A program made the position numbers and the translations under genes. The notes under the pieces were generated by a model that was not told where the DNA came from, ran no database searches, and saw only the letters and a program-made list of their open reading frames with translations. Below are positions 16,081 to 25,387 of a stretch of DNA of 64,000 nt, piece after piece. Source of the stretch: Cryobacterium sp. SO1 (lineage in GTDB: Bacteria > Actinomycetota > Actinomycetes > Actinomycetales > Microbacteriaceae); assembly GCF_004210215.2 (NCBI RefSeq), contig NZ_CP067394.1, positions 2,170,001 through 2,234,000 on the forward strand. Direction: 5' to 3'. Numbering within the stretch: position 1 is the first letter of the stretch; each line of letters starts with the position of its first letter.

Positions 16081-18608
16081 GGTTTCTTTGTCGCAGTCTG
16101 GTGAGACTTCGGGATATCAAGCCCCTTGGAGATGAACCACCGCTCATGATCAAAAGTGATGAATGGCTGGCGACACTCGAGGCAGAGCCTTTTGGGGTTG
16201 AGCTCCGCAGCCTTCTTGACGCACGCACCGCAGCGTCCATAGGTCAGTTCGGTTTTCGCCGACGGCGTCTTGCAGTCCTTGCACGGAACCGGCTGACAGT
16301 TTGAGCATTGGCCATCGACCAGATAGATCCGAGCAACTTCCCTACTGCAACTATCGCACGTCGCAAAGTTGCGTATGCGGTTGCAGTCGTGGCAACGACC
16401 ATCCGTGAGCGCGTCGGCAGATTTTGGCTTGCCGCAGTCCGTGCATCTTGATTTGCTCTGGTTGCAGTCATAGCAAACGCTGGGTTCGTAGTAGGAGTGG
16501 TTCTCGTCGTCCCACCTGCCGACGATTGCGTTCGGCCGCTTACACTGCTGGCAGTCGCGGATAGGCGTGTCCGGACGGTACGCACGGAATCGAAACGGGT
16601 AGACATCGTTCGACATCGGGTCGAAGTCGTCATTGCCACCAAAGAAGTTGCGGTACTCGCGGAAGGCCGCGAGCCACTCACTTGCGGTCGGGCGACGATC
16701 GTAGCGCGAGCCACCCTGACGCTGGAAAGTGTTCCAGAACAGCCGCTTCACTTGGACCGGAATGTGGCTCCACATGAACTTCCAGCTTCCCTCAGGCTGA
16801 TCCTGGTCGGACGGTCCCTGGAACTGAAACGCAAACTTTCCTTCTTTGATCAAGGCTGCGAAATCGCCACCATCGGCTCCGGCACGTGCATAGGGGAACT
16901 GACCCGTGATGAGAATCATGAAGAGCATTGTTGCAACAGCGAACCGTTCCTCCTCGACGGTGCGCAGCACATCTGCGTAATCACCTGTGATTGAGGACGC
17001 CGTAAACATGGCCGTACCCACGGGGCAGGGGTATCCCTCCACCTGCCACGAATCGGCATCGATGATCCAAACGTTCTTGTGCTCATCGACCATTAGATTC
17101 TTCGGATTGATGTCGCCGAGGAGGATGTTCAACGAGTGAAGGTAGGCGACCTTCTCCAGAAAAGAAACGCAAACATCCACGAGATCCGCTTTGGTCCAGG
17201 TCGGGTACACCCGTCTGAAGCGAGCTGGGCGCATGATCGTCGCCTGGAGCTCCTTCCCAGAGGCCCGCGGCATTGCGTATCCGACGAAGTTGCCGTCGCT
17301 GTTCGTGACAATGTTCGTCGGGAACCCGATGCCTTGCGATCCAAGTTCGTGCGAAATCAGAAGTTCGAGCTTTGCCTTTCGGTGTTCGGTTCGGTGATCC
17401 TTGTCAAAGATCTTGACGACCTGGCTTTTATCGCCCTGGACAGCATAGACGGACCCCTCGCCCCCCTCGCCGATCAGGTCACCCAGGACAAGCGCGTGTC
17501 GGGAGTGTTGTGACTCTGCGATCACACTGGCACCGGCGCTGGGGATGACAGCGGCTAGAAGCAGCTGGTCCTTCGGCTTGAGCGCCATAACACGCTTGAA
17601 GGCCCCGTCCGCTGGTTGTGGAGCGGAACTCGTTTCTACTCTCGCGTCGCGCCGGCCACCAAGCTTCGGAACGATGTCGGTGACGCCGAATGTGTGCCTG
17701 AACGTTTCTAGCAGGGGCGCTAGCGTCTGCACCTCGGCGTAGTCTTTGGGCTTTGCGAGCCCCTCCTCGATGTGCCGGGTGATCCGGGCGAGCTTCCTAG
17801 CAGCACGTTCGTACAAGTCCCTATCGGCATCCAGTGCGATCCGACCATCAGCACATACGGTGCCTGCCACAAGTTGATGCTTCGCTTCGGACGCGAGCAA
17901 CCTGATGCGAAGGCGCAACGTGATGTCGTTGGTCAACAAGCACATGTCGTATTGGTCGCTGAAATGGGTGAAGAGATCGACGAACAAGTCGTCTGCGTAA
18001 GGGTTCGACCCATCGCCAAGGTCCTTGCGGATGAGCCCGTGGGCGGCGCCAGACTCCAAAGCCGTAAGCCACTGGCCAGCACGATGCACTGCAGCCGCAC
18101 GTTCCTCAGTGAACAGGGACGCATCCAGGCTGCTCTGCTTATAGAGCTCATCGACGACCTTGGACGGGACCACGATCCCATTGCCGTTTCTGATGGCGAC
18201 ATCCTTACAACGCCCGAAAAGCCTCTTGAGACCTGCTGAGCGTTCAGTATCGGTATCCATGAAGACGTTCGTATCGATGAAGAGCCGATGGCCGGTCGCG
18301 ACGAAATCCTCTGGCGCAAGGACGGTTGCTACGAGGGGATCTGCGTAGCGCCCAGTCGGAATTACGCCGATCGGCGGGCGCGCTGCTGGCGCAGGTCCTG
18401 CCGCGGGAACTGTTGGCATGCGTGGCGCTGGAGCAGTTGACGCGCCGCCCTCAGCGGCCAGGGCGATACGCAGCCTTCGTGCCACAGGCGGACTGATCGA
18501 CGAAGACGGCCCCTTCACAAACTCACCCATTTCCTTGAGTCTCGTGAGCGCGACACTCGTGTCTACACCAAGCTCGCATGCAATCTCATGGACACGTGGA
18601 TTCGCCAC
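15951..18608 (-). CDS. IF2-N + PIN nuclease + protein kinase + zinc-ribbon fusion protein
   Basis: An 885-residue protein. Residues 4-50 match the IF2-N domain of translation initiation factor 2 ([17 protein letters not shown]...GEFVKG). After a Pro/Ala linker, residues 107-240 form a PIN domain with the acidic residues in place ([33 protein letters not shown]). Residues 370-655 are a Ser/Thr-type kinase: [14 protein letters not shown] (Lys), LLGDINPKN (catalytic Asp; HRD replaced) and IIDADSW (DFG replaced). Residues 685-835 hold four to five CxxC zinc ribbons. A GTG start one base after the HTH gene's stop, with AGGAGG, shows tight coupling. The kinase belongs with the vWA and PP2C genes; the PIN part belongs with the HTH gene as in toxin-antitoxin pairs. 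The last ~45 residues may be out of frame. Confidence 0.82.
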   Translation of the reverse strand: MANPRVHEIACELGVDTSVALTRLKEMGEFVKGPSSSISPPVARRLRIALAAEGGASTAPAPRMPTVPAAGPAPAARPPIGVIPTGRYADPLVATVLAPEDFVATGHRLFIDTNVFMDTDTERSAGLKRLFGRCKDVAIRNGNGIVVPSKVVDELYKQSSLDASLFTEERAAAVHRAGQWLTALESGAAHGLIRKDLGDGSNPYADDLFVDLFTHFSDQYDMCLLTNDITLRLRIRLLASEAKHQLVAGTVCADGRIALDADRDLYERAARKLARITRHIEEGLAKPKDYAEVQTLAPLLETFRHTFGVTDIVPKLGGRRDARVETSSAPQPADGAFKRVMALKPKDQLLLAAVIPSAGASVIAESQHSRHALVLGDLIGEGGEGSVYAVQGDKSQVVKIFDKDHRTEHRKAKLELLISHELGSQGIGFPTNIVTNSDGNFVGYAMPRASGKELQATIMRPARFRRVYPTWTKADLVDVCVSFLEKVAYLHSLNILLGDINPKNLMVDEHKNVWIIDADSWQVEGYPCPVGTAMFTASSITGDYADVLRTVEEERFAVATMLFMILITGQFPYARAGADGGDFAALIKEGKFAFQFQGPSDQDQPEGSWKFMWSHIPVQVKRLFWNTFQRQGGSRYDRRPTASEWLAAFREYRNFFGGNDDFDPMSNDVYPFRFRAYRPDTPIRDCQQCKRPNAIVGRWDDENHSYYEPSVCYDCNQSKSRCTDCGKPKSADALTDGRCHDCNRIRNFATCDSCSREVARIYLVDGQCSNCQPVPCKDCKTPSAKTELTYGRCGACVKKAAELNPKRLCLECRQPFITFDHERWFISKGLDIPKSHQTATKKPCPPRPTTARSSRTATRSATASTTPAAPAKKSSWQRFVTWLSS

Positions 18609-18609
18609 T

Positions 18610-19038
18610 TCACTCCTCCTTTTGACCGCTAGTGCGGAAAGAAACGTTGCTATGGAAGCTCGCGGCCGAACGAGAGGAGAACTCGGTGAGCAGTTCTGCC
18701 GCCCTTGCCTGGCTCACCTGGCGAGCACGCTGAAAGGCAACCAGTTCATCAGCAGGTATGCGGCTATGTGTACCGACTCTCACCGCTCCGATGTTGCCTG
18801 CGTCGATCAGTTTCATCAGCGTCGCACGAGAGATGCCGAGCATGGCCGAGGCTTCTGTAGTTGTGTAGAGCTCTTTGACAGGAACGACCACGGCACCGGC
18901 CCCGCGCTCTGCCTCAAGGAGCCGCAGGACATTCTCAGCGGTCGCGCGCGAGATTGTGAGCGTTACAGCCACGGGATCGCTTGATCCTTGGAGCGCACTG
19001 CGCAGCGCGTCGGTCGCGTTTTCTTTGTACTCAGACAT
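18610..19038 (-). CDS. excisionase-like HTH protein, candidate antitoxin to the PIN protein
   Basis: A 142-residue protein: an N-terminal helical part, then a MerR/excisionase-type DNA-binding motif ([24 protein letters not shown] ... [14 protein letters not shown], about residues 58-105) and a helical C-terminal tail. HTH proteins of this shape commonly precede PIN toxins in actinobacteria as antitoxins. It starts at an ATG with a GGAGGCG ribosome site and stops one base before the PIN-kinase gene. Antitoxin function and autoregulation are inferred. Confidence 0.75.
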   Translation of the reverse strand: MSEYKENATDALRSALQGSSDPVAVTLTISRATAENVLRLLEAERGAGAVVVPVKELYTTTEASAMLGISRATLMKLIDAGNIGAVRVGTHSRIPADELVAFQRARQVSQARAAELLTEFSSRSAASFHSNVSFRTSGQKEE

Positions 19039-19078
19039 ATCGCCTCCATCGCTGCAATAGTGACTAACTGCTGTAACT

Positions 19079-19105
19079 GTATCGTACGTGTCGTATTTTT
19101 GATAC
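19079..19105 (-). promoter_or_regulatory. possible operator/promoter of the HTH-PIN-kinase operon
   Basis: GTATC at 19079 and GATAC at 19101 form an inverted pair, with a direct repeat TATCGTA/TGTCGTA and an AT-rich patch between them, about 40 bases upstream of the HTH gene. This would suit autoregulation by the HTH protein, but no defined motif is recognised. Confidence 0.3.
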
Positions 19106-19229
19106 CGATTTCTGGGCTCAAATGTGAACGAATGCCTACCTGACGGTAAGACCAAACGTGATGAGCGCTGCGCACCTGCCCGGTGTGTCTTCTCGAGTGC
19201 CGCTAGGGCAGCACGCCATTGACTGTCGA

Positions 19230-19739
19230 TTAGGACGCGATGTCCCGGACCGCCCTTGAAGACTCCCCGCAGAGTTCGACGGGCAGCAGCACCGTCGCGA
19301 GCACATCGGCAAAGACAGAGCCCGGGACGCTCTTGAAGGTGAGCCTGTGCCACCGGGACGGATGCCGCGGCGGGAGTTCGACACTCCAGATCGGTGACTC
19401 CCTCCCCCGCAGCTCGCCCCAGAGCCAGTCGATCTGGTCGCGGTAGTGGCCCCTCGCTGGTCCGGACGGTTCGCTGACCCCATAGCCGAGGACCACACCG
19501 TGACACGCATCGAGGCCCTTGCTAATTGCTGGCCGCGACTCGAGCCACGGTTCAGGGTCTGCGCCGGCCGTGGTCATGCCGTTGGTCCTGAACGTTGGGA
19601 CGTTCAAGACATTCACGACAGCCACGCGCTGAAAGCCGAGTATCTCCCGAGCCAGCTCAAGCCGTTTGAGCGTGCGCTCTCCAGAGGTCTCCGGTGGCGT
19701 CGCCAGGATTGCGAGCAATACCTTCTCTGGAACTGTCAT
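19230..19739 (-). CDS. DUF1643-like protein
   Basis: A 169-residue protein whose core (ERTLKRLELAREILGFQRVAVVNVLNVPTFR ... CHGVVLGYGVSEPSG) resembles DUF1643 proteins, often seen in defence and mobile regions; assignment is by pattern only. Its ATG overlaps the brxHI stop (ATGA), so it is the last gene of the decayed BREX operon. Confidence 0.55.
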   Translation of the reverse strand: MTVPEKVLLAILATPPETSGERTLKRLELAREILGFQRVAVVNVLNVPTFRTNGMTTAGADPEPWLESRPAISKGLDACHGVVLGYGVSEPSGPARGHYRDQIDWLWGELRGRESPIWSVELPPRHPSRWHRLTFKSVPGSVFADVLATVLLPVELCGESSRAVRDIAS

Positions 19740-21817
19740 TCACGGGCCGCCGCAATCACGATCTTCTGCGCCACGATGTCCCGCGCGCCCGTACGGTCCA
19801 CGAACCGCTCGGCGAGCGTCGCGCTCGCCAGCCCCGGAGGCAACGCCGCCGAGAACTTCAGCCCCTCCACCGCCTCGGGGCTGATTACCGGAAGCGCCGT
19901 CTCAACATCGGCCCGGCGGATGTCGTCGATGCCAAAGTGCAGCGGCAAACGGATATTGAGGTTGTCGGCCCCTGCATCATCGGGATACCCCAGAGCGCTA
20001 AGCAGAGTCTCGTTCGCTCGCAGTCCCGACCAGGTCCACAGCGTCAGCTCCTTCGCCCCGCGTGAGAGGACGAGCCCGTCGTGGTCGACGGCGTCCGCGA
20101 GGTCGTCGCGCAAGCCCGCCATCCGGTCGACTCCGCGTTTGGACAGTGTGACGTCAGGATTCGCACCGAGAAGCACATCACGGCTGGCCCGCACCATCTC
20201 GAACCCCTCGGCGATGGGCGCGCTCGGCCACCGAACCTTGCCCTTCTCGGGCTGCTCGCTTACGAGCACCTCATGGCGCTCCCAGTCCACCGATTCGACC
20301 TTCCACGCGCGCCCCGCCAGGAGTAGCGGCTTCGGCGAATCGGTGCGGTGCCCCGCGAGGGAGAGCGGTGAGACTGATCCGATCTCGCGCCGACCGGCGA
20401 CAACCTTCAGTTCCAGGTCGGCGATGAACGACGTCAGCAGATCCATGAAGTAGCGCCGCCCAAATTCGCGTTCGGCCTCGGGCCCGATGAAGAGCATGCC
20501 AGAGTCTTCCGTCAAGAAGTCATGAGCGCGCAGGTGGTCCAGAACCATCGCGGCATCGTCCATGACACCCAAACCTGACCACCATTCGGGCCAGGTGCCG
20601 GCGCCGAAGCGTCCTTCCTGCAAGGCCAGCGCCAGCAGCTGCTGGGCTGCAATGTGACGGGGTGACGGCGGCGGAACCACGGGCTCGACGAACCCGCGAC
20701 CCCAGAGGACGAGGAGGCCCGACGCCCTCAGGAAGGTTGCCGGCTCTGTCGCGAGGAAGAGCGCGTTGCGAGCCGTCCCCGGCCGTCGGCCAGTACGCCC
20801 CAGCCGCTGCAAGAACGAAGCGACCGATCGCGGTGCGTCAATCTGGATCATCCGGTCGAGATCGCCGATGTCGATGCCGAGTTCGAGAGTGGATGTGGCG
20901 ACGATGACGCAGTCGCGAGCCTCCGCGAATGCGCGCTCGCTCTGGCGGCGCTCATCGGCCGACAACGACGAGTGCGACACGAAGGTGGTCACGCCGCGCT
21001 GGCGCAATTCGAACGCAAGCTCCTCGGCCTGCGCCCGCGCCTCGCAGAAGACCAGTCGCTTTTCGCCGCGATGCAGGCGTGAGATCACCAATGCGGCGTT
21101 TGCCACTGACCCGACGTAGTCGAGCGTGACCTCGGGCGGGGCGCTGTTCGCCGCCACTTCGTCCAGGAGCACGCGAGATGGCCGCTCCGCTGCAGCGCCC
21201 GAGCCCTGCATCCAGTGGAGCATCTGGTCGGGGTTCCCGACCGTGGCCGACAGCCCGACGCGCTGGATCGGCTGATTCGCGAGCCGCTGAATGCGCTCGA
21301 GCACCGCCAAGAGGTGCCAGCCGCGGTCGGCGCCGGCGAAAGCGTGGAGCTCATCAATCACGATCGAACGCACGCCACGGAAGAGCGCATGGTGATCGAC
21401 GCGCCGGGACACGAGCATGGCCTCCAACGATTCCGGCGTGGTGAGCAGGATGTCCGGCGGGTCCGCGAGCATCCGTCGCCGCTCACCGTCCGACACGTCG
21501 CCGTGCCACAGCCCGACCGTGCGCCCCAACCAATGGCCGTAGCCGTCCAGACGTGGCTTGAGGTTGTTCAAGAGAGCGCGCAACGGCGTCACGTAGAGCA
21601 CGGACAGCCCGCTCCAATTCGATTCCACCATCTCCGACAGGAGCGGAAAGATCGCCGCTTCCGTCTTGCCGCCGGCGGTCGGAGCGACGAGTAGGCAGTC
21701 GGCGCCGGACCGAATCGGCGCTACCGCGGACTGCTGCAGCGGGCGCAGGTTCTGCCACCCCAGCGAATTGACGATGTGGTACTCAAGCGCGGGATTGAGA
21801 CCGGTACCGGCGGCCAA
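19736..21817 (-). CDS. brxHI: BREX type 2 Lhr-like helicase BrxHI
   Basis: A 693-residue superfamily 2 helicase with Q-motif region LRPLQQSAVAPI, Walker A APTAGGKTE, TPLRALLNN, TTPESLE, DELHAF (DExH), GLSATVGNP, and the second RecA domain ending QRLGRTGRRPG. The long C-terminal part and position after brxD match the Lhr-like helicase of type 2 BREX loci. Start is a TTG at 21817, three bases past the brxD stop. The gene looks intact though its system is not. Confidence 0.82.
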   Translation of the reverse strand: MAAGTGLNPALEYHIVNSLGWQNLRPLQQSAVAPIRSGADCLLVAPTAGGKTEAAIFPLLSEMVESNWSGLSVLYVTPLRALLNNLKPRLDGYGHWLGRTVGLWHGDVSDGERRRMLADPPDILLTTPESLEAMLVSRRVDHHALFRGVRSIVIDELHAFAGADRGWHLLAVLERIQRLANQPIQRVGLSATVGNPDQMLHWMQGSGAAAERPSRVLLDEVAANSAPPEVTLDYVGSVANAALVISRLHRGEKRLVFCEARAQAEELAFELRQRGVTTFVSHSSLSADERRQSERAFAEARDCVIVATSTLELGIDIGDLDRMIQIDAPRSVASFLQRLGRTGRRPGTARNALFLATEPATFLRASGLLVLWGRGFVEPVVPPPSPRHIAAQQLLALALQEGRFGAGTWPEWWSGLGVMDDAAMVLDHLRAHDFLTEDSGMLFIGPEAEREFGRRYFMDLLTSFIADLELKVVAGRREIGSVSPLSLAGHRTDSPKPLLLAGRAWKVESVDWERHEVLVSEQPEKGKVRWPSAPIAEGFEMVRASRDVLLGANPDVTLSKRGVDRMAGLRDDLADAVDHDGLVLSRGAKELTLWTWSGLRANETLLSALGYPDDAGADNLNIRLPLHFGIDDIRRADVETALPVISPEAVEGLKFSAALPPGLASATLAERFVDRTGARDIVAQKIVIAAARE

Positions 21818-21819
21818 GC

Positions 21820-23156
21820 TCAGAGATCCAGGTCGACGTCATCGACCGAGGAGGCACCCCGAAGGTCGCCCAGGTGCGCTGCTTCGCGCTCCAGGTCATT
21901 CAGTTCGTTGGCCGACACGGTCAGTGGGTAGTCCCGCCGCGGCCGGTAGTCGTCGAACTGGTCGACGCGATCCATCACGTCGATCAGTTTGCGGAGATAC
22001 AGGCGCGGTGCCACTCCCACGCGGCCACCCAGTTGCCCCGCCACGGCCTGTGCCAGCTCAGCGACGTAGTCATCATCGACGAGCGTGCTCACACGGTCGT
22101 TAGCGTCAGCTCCAGCCGCGTAGATATTGCGCACGCGGATACCCAGTTCGCGTAGCGAATCCTGGGTGAAACCCGTCAGCCTGAGCTGAGGAGCCCGGGG
22201 GTTGTCGAACCGAGGGTCCCCGAGAAATCTGCCGATATTCTCTGCGCCAACGGCGGGAGTCGCTGCAGGCCCTGCTGGCCATCGAAGAAGGCCGGGGTTC
22301 CCGTGATCACGAGATACAGCCCGGGGAAACGTCCCGAGTCAATCTCGTCCACCAACTGCCGCAACGCATTCAGCGACTTCTCGCGCACGTCGGATCGGAC
22401 ACGCTGGAGAGTCTCGACCTCGTCGAGAATCACGATCAGGCCGCAATAGTCGGAGTCTCGCAGCACCGTGAGCAATCCCTGCAGAAACCCGAGGGCACCA
22501 AAGTGGTCGAGCTCCCCTCTGACCCCTGCAAGGCGCCGAACGGATGCCGCGACGTGCGGTTGGCCACCCAGCCAAGACAACAGACCGTCGGCCTGGGTGA
22601 TATCACCGTTCAGTGTCGCGGCCCGATAGCCGCGGAGCGCGGTAGCAAAAGCTGGGGCGGCCTTGCTGACGGCGACGAGTCGGCGCTCGAGGAGCGCATC
22701 CGTGGCGGCGGCGACGGCGGCCGAATCTGCCGCGTCCGTTCCGGCTTCAATCACGTCGGATTCGAGGACGTGCAGCCAACCGTCGATGATCTCCCGGAAC
22801 GCGCTGGGTTGGGCCTCCGAGGTGGTGAGGTTCTCGATGATGCGTCGGTAGATCGTTTCCAGCCGGTGCAGCGGCGTCTCCGTTTCGGAGATCTGCACTT
22901 CGGTGGTGGCGAAGCCTTTGCGCTTGGCAGTCTCACTCAGCCATCGGGCGAAGAAGGTCTTGCCCGAACCGTACTCGCCACGGATCGCCTTGAACTGGGC
23001 ACCGCCGGCAGCCGTGGACTCCAGCTCGGCGTTGATGGTGGCCTCGAAGCGTTCCAGGCCCACCGCCATCACGTCGAGACCACGTTGGGGCACCGTTCCG
23101 CGACGCAAGGCGTCGATGATGTCCCGGCGTCTCCGGGGGCTCAGCGCCACGGTCAT
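21820..23156 (-). pseudogene. brxD: BrxD ATPase of BREX type 2, frameshifted
   Basis: The first frame (from ATG 23156) encodes an AAA ATPase with IRGEYGSGKTFFARWL (Walker A) and LIVILDEVETL (Walker B), and runs out at 22176 just after ISADFSG. The neighbouring frame continues the protein at once as GDPRFDNPRAPQLRLTGF and on to VGVAPRLYLRKLIDVMDRVDQFD, ending at 21820. The 1,337-base span is one base short of a whole frame, so a single-base loss in the CTCGGGGA stretch near 22220 explains it. The start overlaps the pglZ stop. Confidence 0.8.
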
Positions 23157-24120
23157 GCGCTCTGACCGAGCCCGAACTGTTCGCGCAGCAGGGAGCTATC
23201 GAGCAGGACGGTCTTCCCGTCGGTGTCGGTGGCGACCACTTCATAGCCCTCGACGTTCAGCAGGCGTCGCAACATGGCCAGTGTCGGCTCAATAGCGTTT
23301 GCCGCAATGCCGGCGGTGGCCGCGAGCGTATCTTTGTGAACCCGACCGTCGTGGCTGAGTAATAGGTCGAGCATCGCCGCGACGACGGCGGAATTGAGAG
23401 CGCCGCGCCCCGCCCGAAGCTGTTGTCCCACGAAAATTTCGCTCTCGATGACGCGCCGAGTCAACGACAATCCGACGGGGGTGTTATCAGCCGGTACCTC
23501 AAGGTCAAAGGCCATCTGGGAGGGTGCCTCAACGGTCTTCTTCGCTGGCTTGGTTGCGACAGACGTGAGCGGCACGGATGAAACCGTTCGGCTGGCCTCG
23601 TTCCACCACACGGGGGTCTGCGGCACAGCATCGACCCAGCCGGTGACACTGGGCTGCTCCTGCCGCCGGAAGACGAGCACGGGAATGGTGAGTTCGGCCA
23701 GGCTCGCCCCGCCGTGGTACCCGGCGGCCTTCGCGGTGTACCGCAGGCCTTCTGCACGGGCGAGGATGGCGCTGCCGCCCGCGGTGAGCACCCGCGAACC
23801 GGTAACCATAACTTCATCACTCGCCAGGGCGCCACTATCAACACTGCGCCAGCGCGCGCCGGCGCCCGCGACCGGGCGGGGCTCGCCACCTCGTTCAATG
23901 ACATGGCCATGGTCAGAGGTCAGGATCACGACACGGCCGGCCAGGGCCGCCTCATTGAGTAGTGCACGCAGGTGTTGTATCTGTGGAAGTGTCCAGCGCG
24001 TTCCGCCCGGATCGTGCTTGGCGAGGGCGTCGTCGATGGTGTTCAAGACGACACCGACGACCCGTTGCCGGCGATCGGCGATCGCGGTTGTCACCGGTGC
24101 GGGCAGGAGTACGAGGTCGC
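23153..24120 (-). pseudogene. pglZ: BREX type 2 phosphatase PglZ, 5'-truncated
   Basis: Only the C-terminal part (about 320 residues) remains: IADRRQRVVGVVLNTIDDAL, LPQIQHLRALLNEAALAGRVVILTSDHGHV (alkaline-phosphatase-type metal motif SDHGH), and the conserved tail. Family members are 700-1,000 residues, so the N-terminal half is lost. Similarity stops near 24100-24140, where a plus-strand conjugation gene begins. There is no start codon or promoter of its own in the remnant. Confidence 0.8.
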
Positions 24121-24155
24121 CACAGCCGGATGCAGACCAGGAAAGGCGCAATGAG

Positions 24156-24422
24156 ATGGACATCTTTCCCGACTTCGGCGCCGTCGGCGGCGCTGCGGAA
24201 TTGCAGAGCATCGTCGGCGCGCTGCTGACATTCGTGCTCATCATGGCTGTGCTCATGATGATCATCAGCGGGGTCACCTGGGCTCTCGCCTCGGCGAACG
24301 GCAACTTCCAGACCGCCACCCGGGCTCGGATGGGACTGTTAGTAGCTTGCGGCGCAGCAGCCCTTGCGGGCAGCGGCGTCGCATGGGTCAACTTCCTACT
24401 CGACGTTGGCTCAACGCTTTAA
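24156..24422 (+). CDS. DUF6112-type small membrane protein (conjugation module)
   Basis: An 88-residue protein with an N-terminal amphipathic part (MDIFPDFGAVGG) and two membrane helices with a short cytoplasmic turn, like the pilin-sized DUF6112 proteins at the head of actinobacterial conjugation operons. An AGGAAAGG ribosome site precedes the ATG. It lies right at the junction with truncated pglZ. A paralogue occurs at 27094. Confidence 0.75.
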   Translation: MDIFPDFGAVGGAAELQSIVGALLTFVLIMAVLMMIISGVTWALASANGNFQTATRARMGLLVACGAAALAGSGVAWVNFLLDVGSTL

Positions 24423-24567
24423 CGGGCAAACCTCACGCCGAGGCACGAGAAACTGAGAATCCTCGCCAATCCGTAATCCCGATTTGGGGTTTCTCATAAG
24501 TAACGGTGAGTACCGCCCTGTGGTTATGAGGCAGAGTGACGCTCCGGATTGCCCAGAAGGCTAACTC

Positions 24568-25155
24568 TCACGGCGACCCGCTTGCGGCTGAATTGCTCGT
24601 CGTGGACGCCGGGTGCCAGGGTGCGTGCCACTCGTACTTCCTTGCTAAAGCGTCGAAATCCAAGGTCAGCGCTTCCTCGAGCTGAGGGGTAGTTTCGTTA
24701 ATGCGCATTCCCATCACTTCTCGGCCGGTCAGCTTTGTATTGGGCCACGCAAGATCTCGCCGCGCTTCGATCATGAAATCAGAGACGAGTCGGATGATGA
24801 TCATTGACGGCGGGTTGGTGCTCGATGCAACCCGGAATCTGTAGAACGCCCGCACCGCGTCGTCGGAACCCCATACCGAAACAAACGTCTGGAAGTCGGA
24901 CATGACCTCCCCCGCCCCAGCGAGCGCCGCTTCCGTCTTGCCCGGTGTCATCATGTCCCCGAGCACTTCAAGCATCGGCTGGTAGAGCTCAAACTTCTTC
25001 TGAGCTATGCGCTCTTCGAGAGCCCGTAATCGCGCCGCCTCATGTTCCGCCGCCTTTGCTCGACCAGCAGAACGCGCCGCCCAGATGCCTGCAAAGACAC
25101 TCACTACCGCCGGAAGCGCAATCGTGAGGATTTGGATCCAAAGAGGAAGGGTCAT
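24568..25155 (-). CDS. single-pass membrane protein with coiled coil, unknown function
   Basis: A 195-residue protein: one N-terminal membrane helix (LPLWIQILTIALPAVVSVF), a charged coiled coil (about residues 30-60), then a soluble helical domain beginning QKKFELYQPMLEVLGDMM. It is the first of two opposite-strand cargo genes between the two DUF6112 genes. A family is not recognised; small anchored proteins of this shape occur in defence islands, but nothing here proves that role. Confidence 0.65.
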   Translation of the reverse strand: MTLPLWIQILTIALPAVVSVFAGIWAARSAGRAKAAEHEAARLRALEERIAQKKFELYQPMLEVLGDMMTPGKTEAALAGAGEVMSDFQTFVSVWGSDDAVRAFYRFRVASSTNPPSMIIIRLVSDFMIEARRDLAWPNTKLTGREVMGMRINETTPQLEEALTLDFDALARKYEWHAPWHPASTTSNSAASGSP

Positions 25156-25387
25156 GTGCGAAGCCTATCTACGGGCGAAGGGCGCGTGTTTGCCGAGTGC
25201 GAAGCAAATGTCGGGTGCCAATCCGGCCATCCGGTCCGGACCGGATAACGCGCGAATCACACCTTTCGTGGGAAGGCCTCAGCCAATAGACGAGACGCCG
25301 CGTTTCGAATGAGGAACCGTCAGCGGGACATCGGTGCGTACGGTCAGGGATCCTCCGGCGGACGTTAGCTACGCAGCGCCGAGCCCT

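Noticed and set aside
19736..24120. Complete BREX defence system
   Set aside because: pglW, pglX and pglY are absent, pglZ is cut and brxD is frameshifted.
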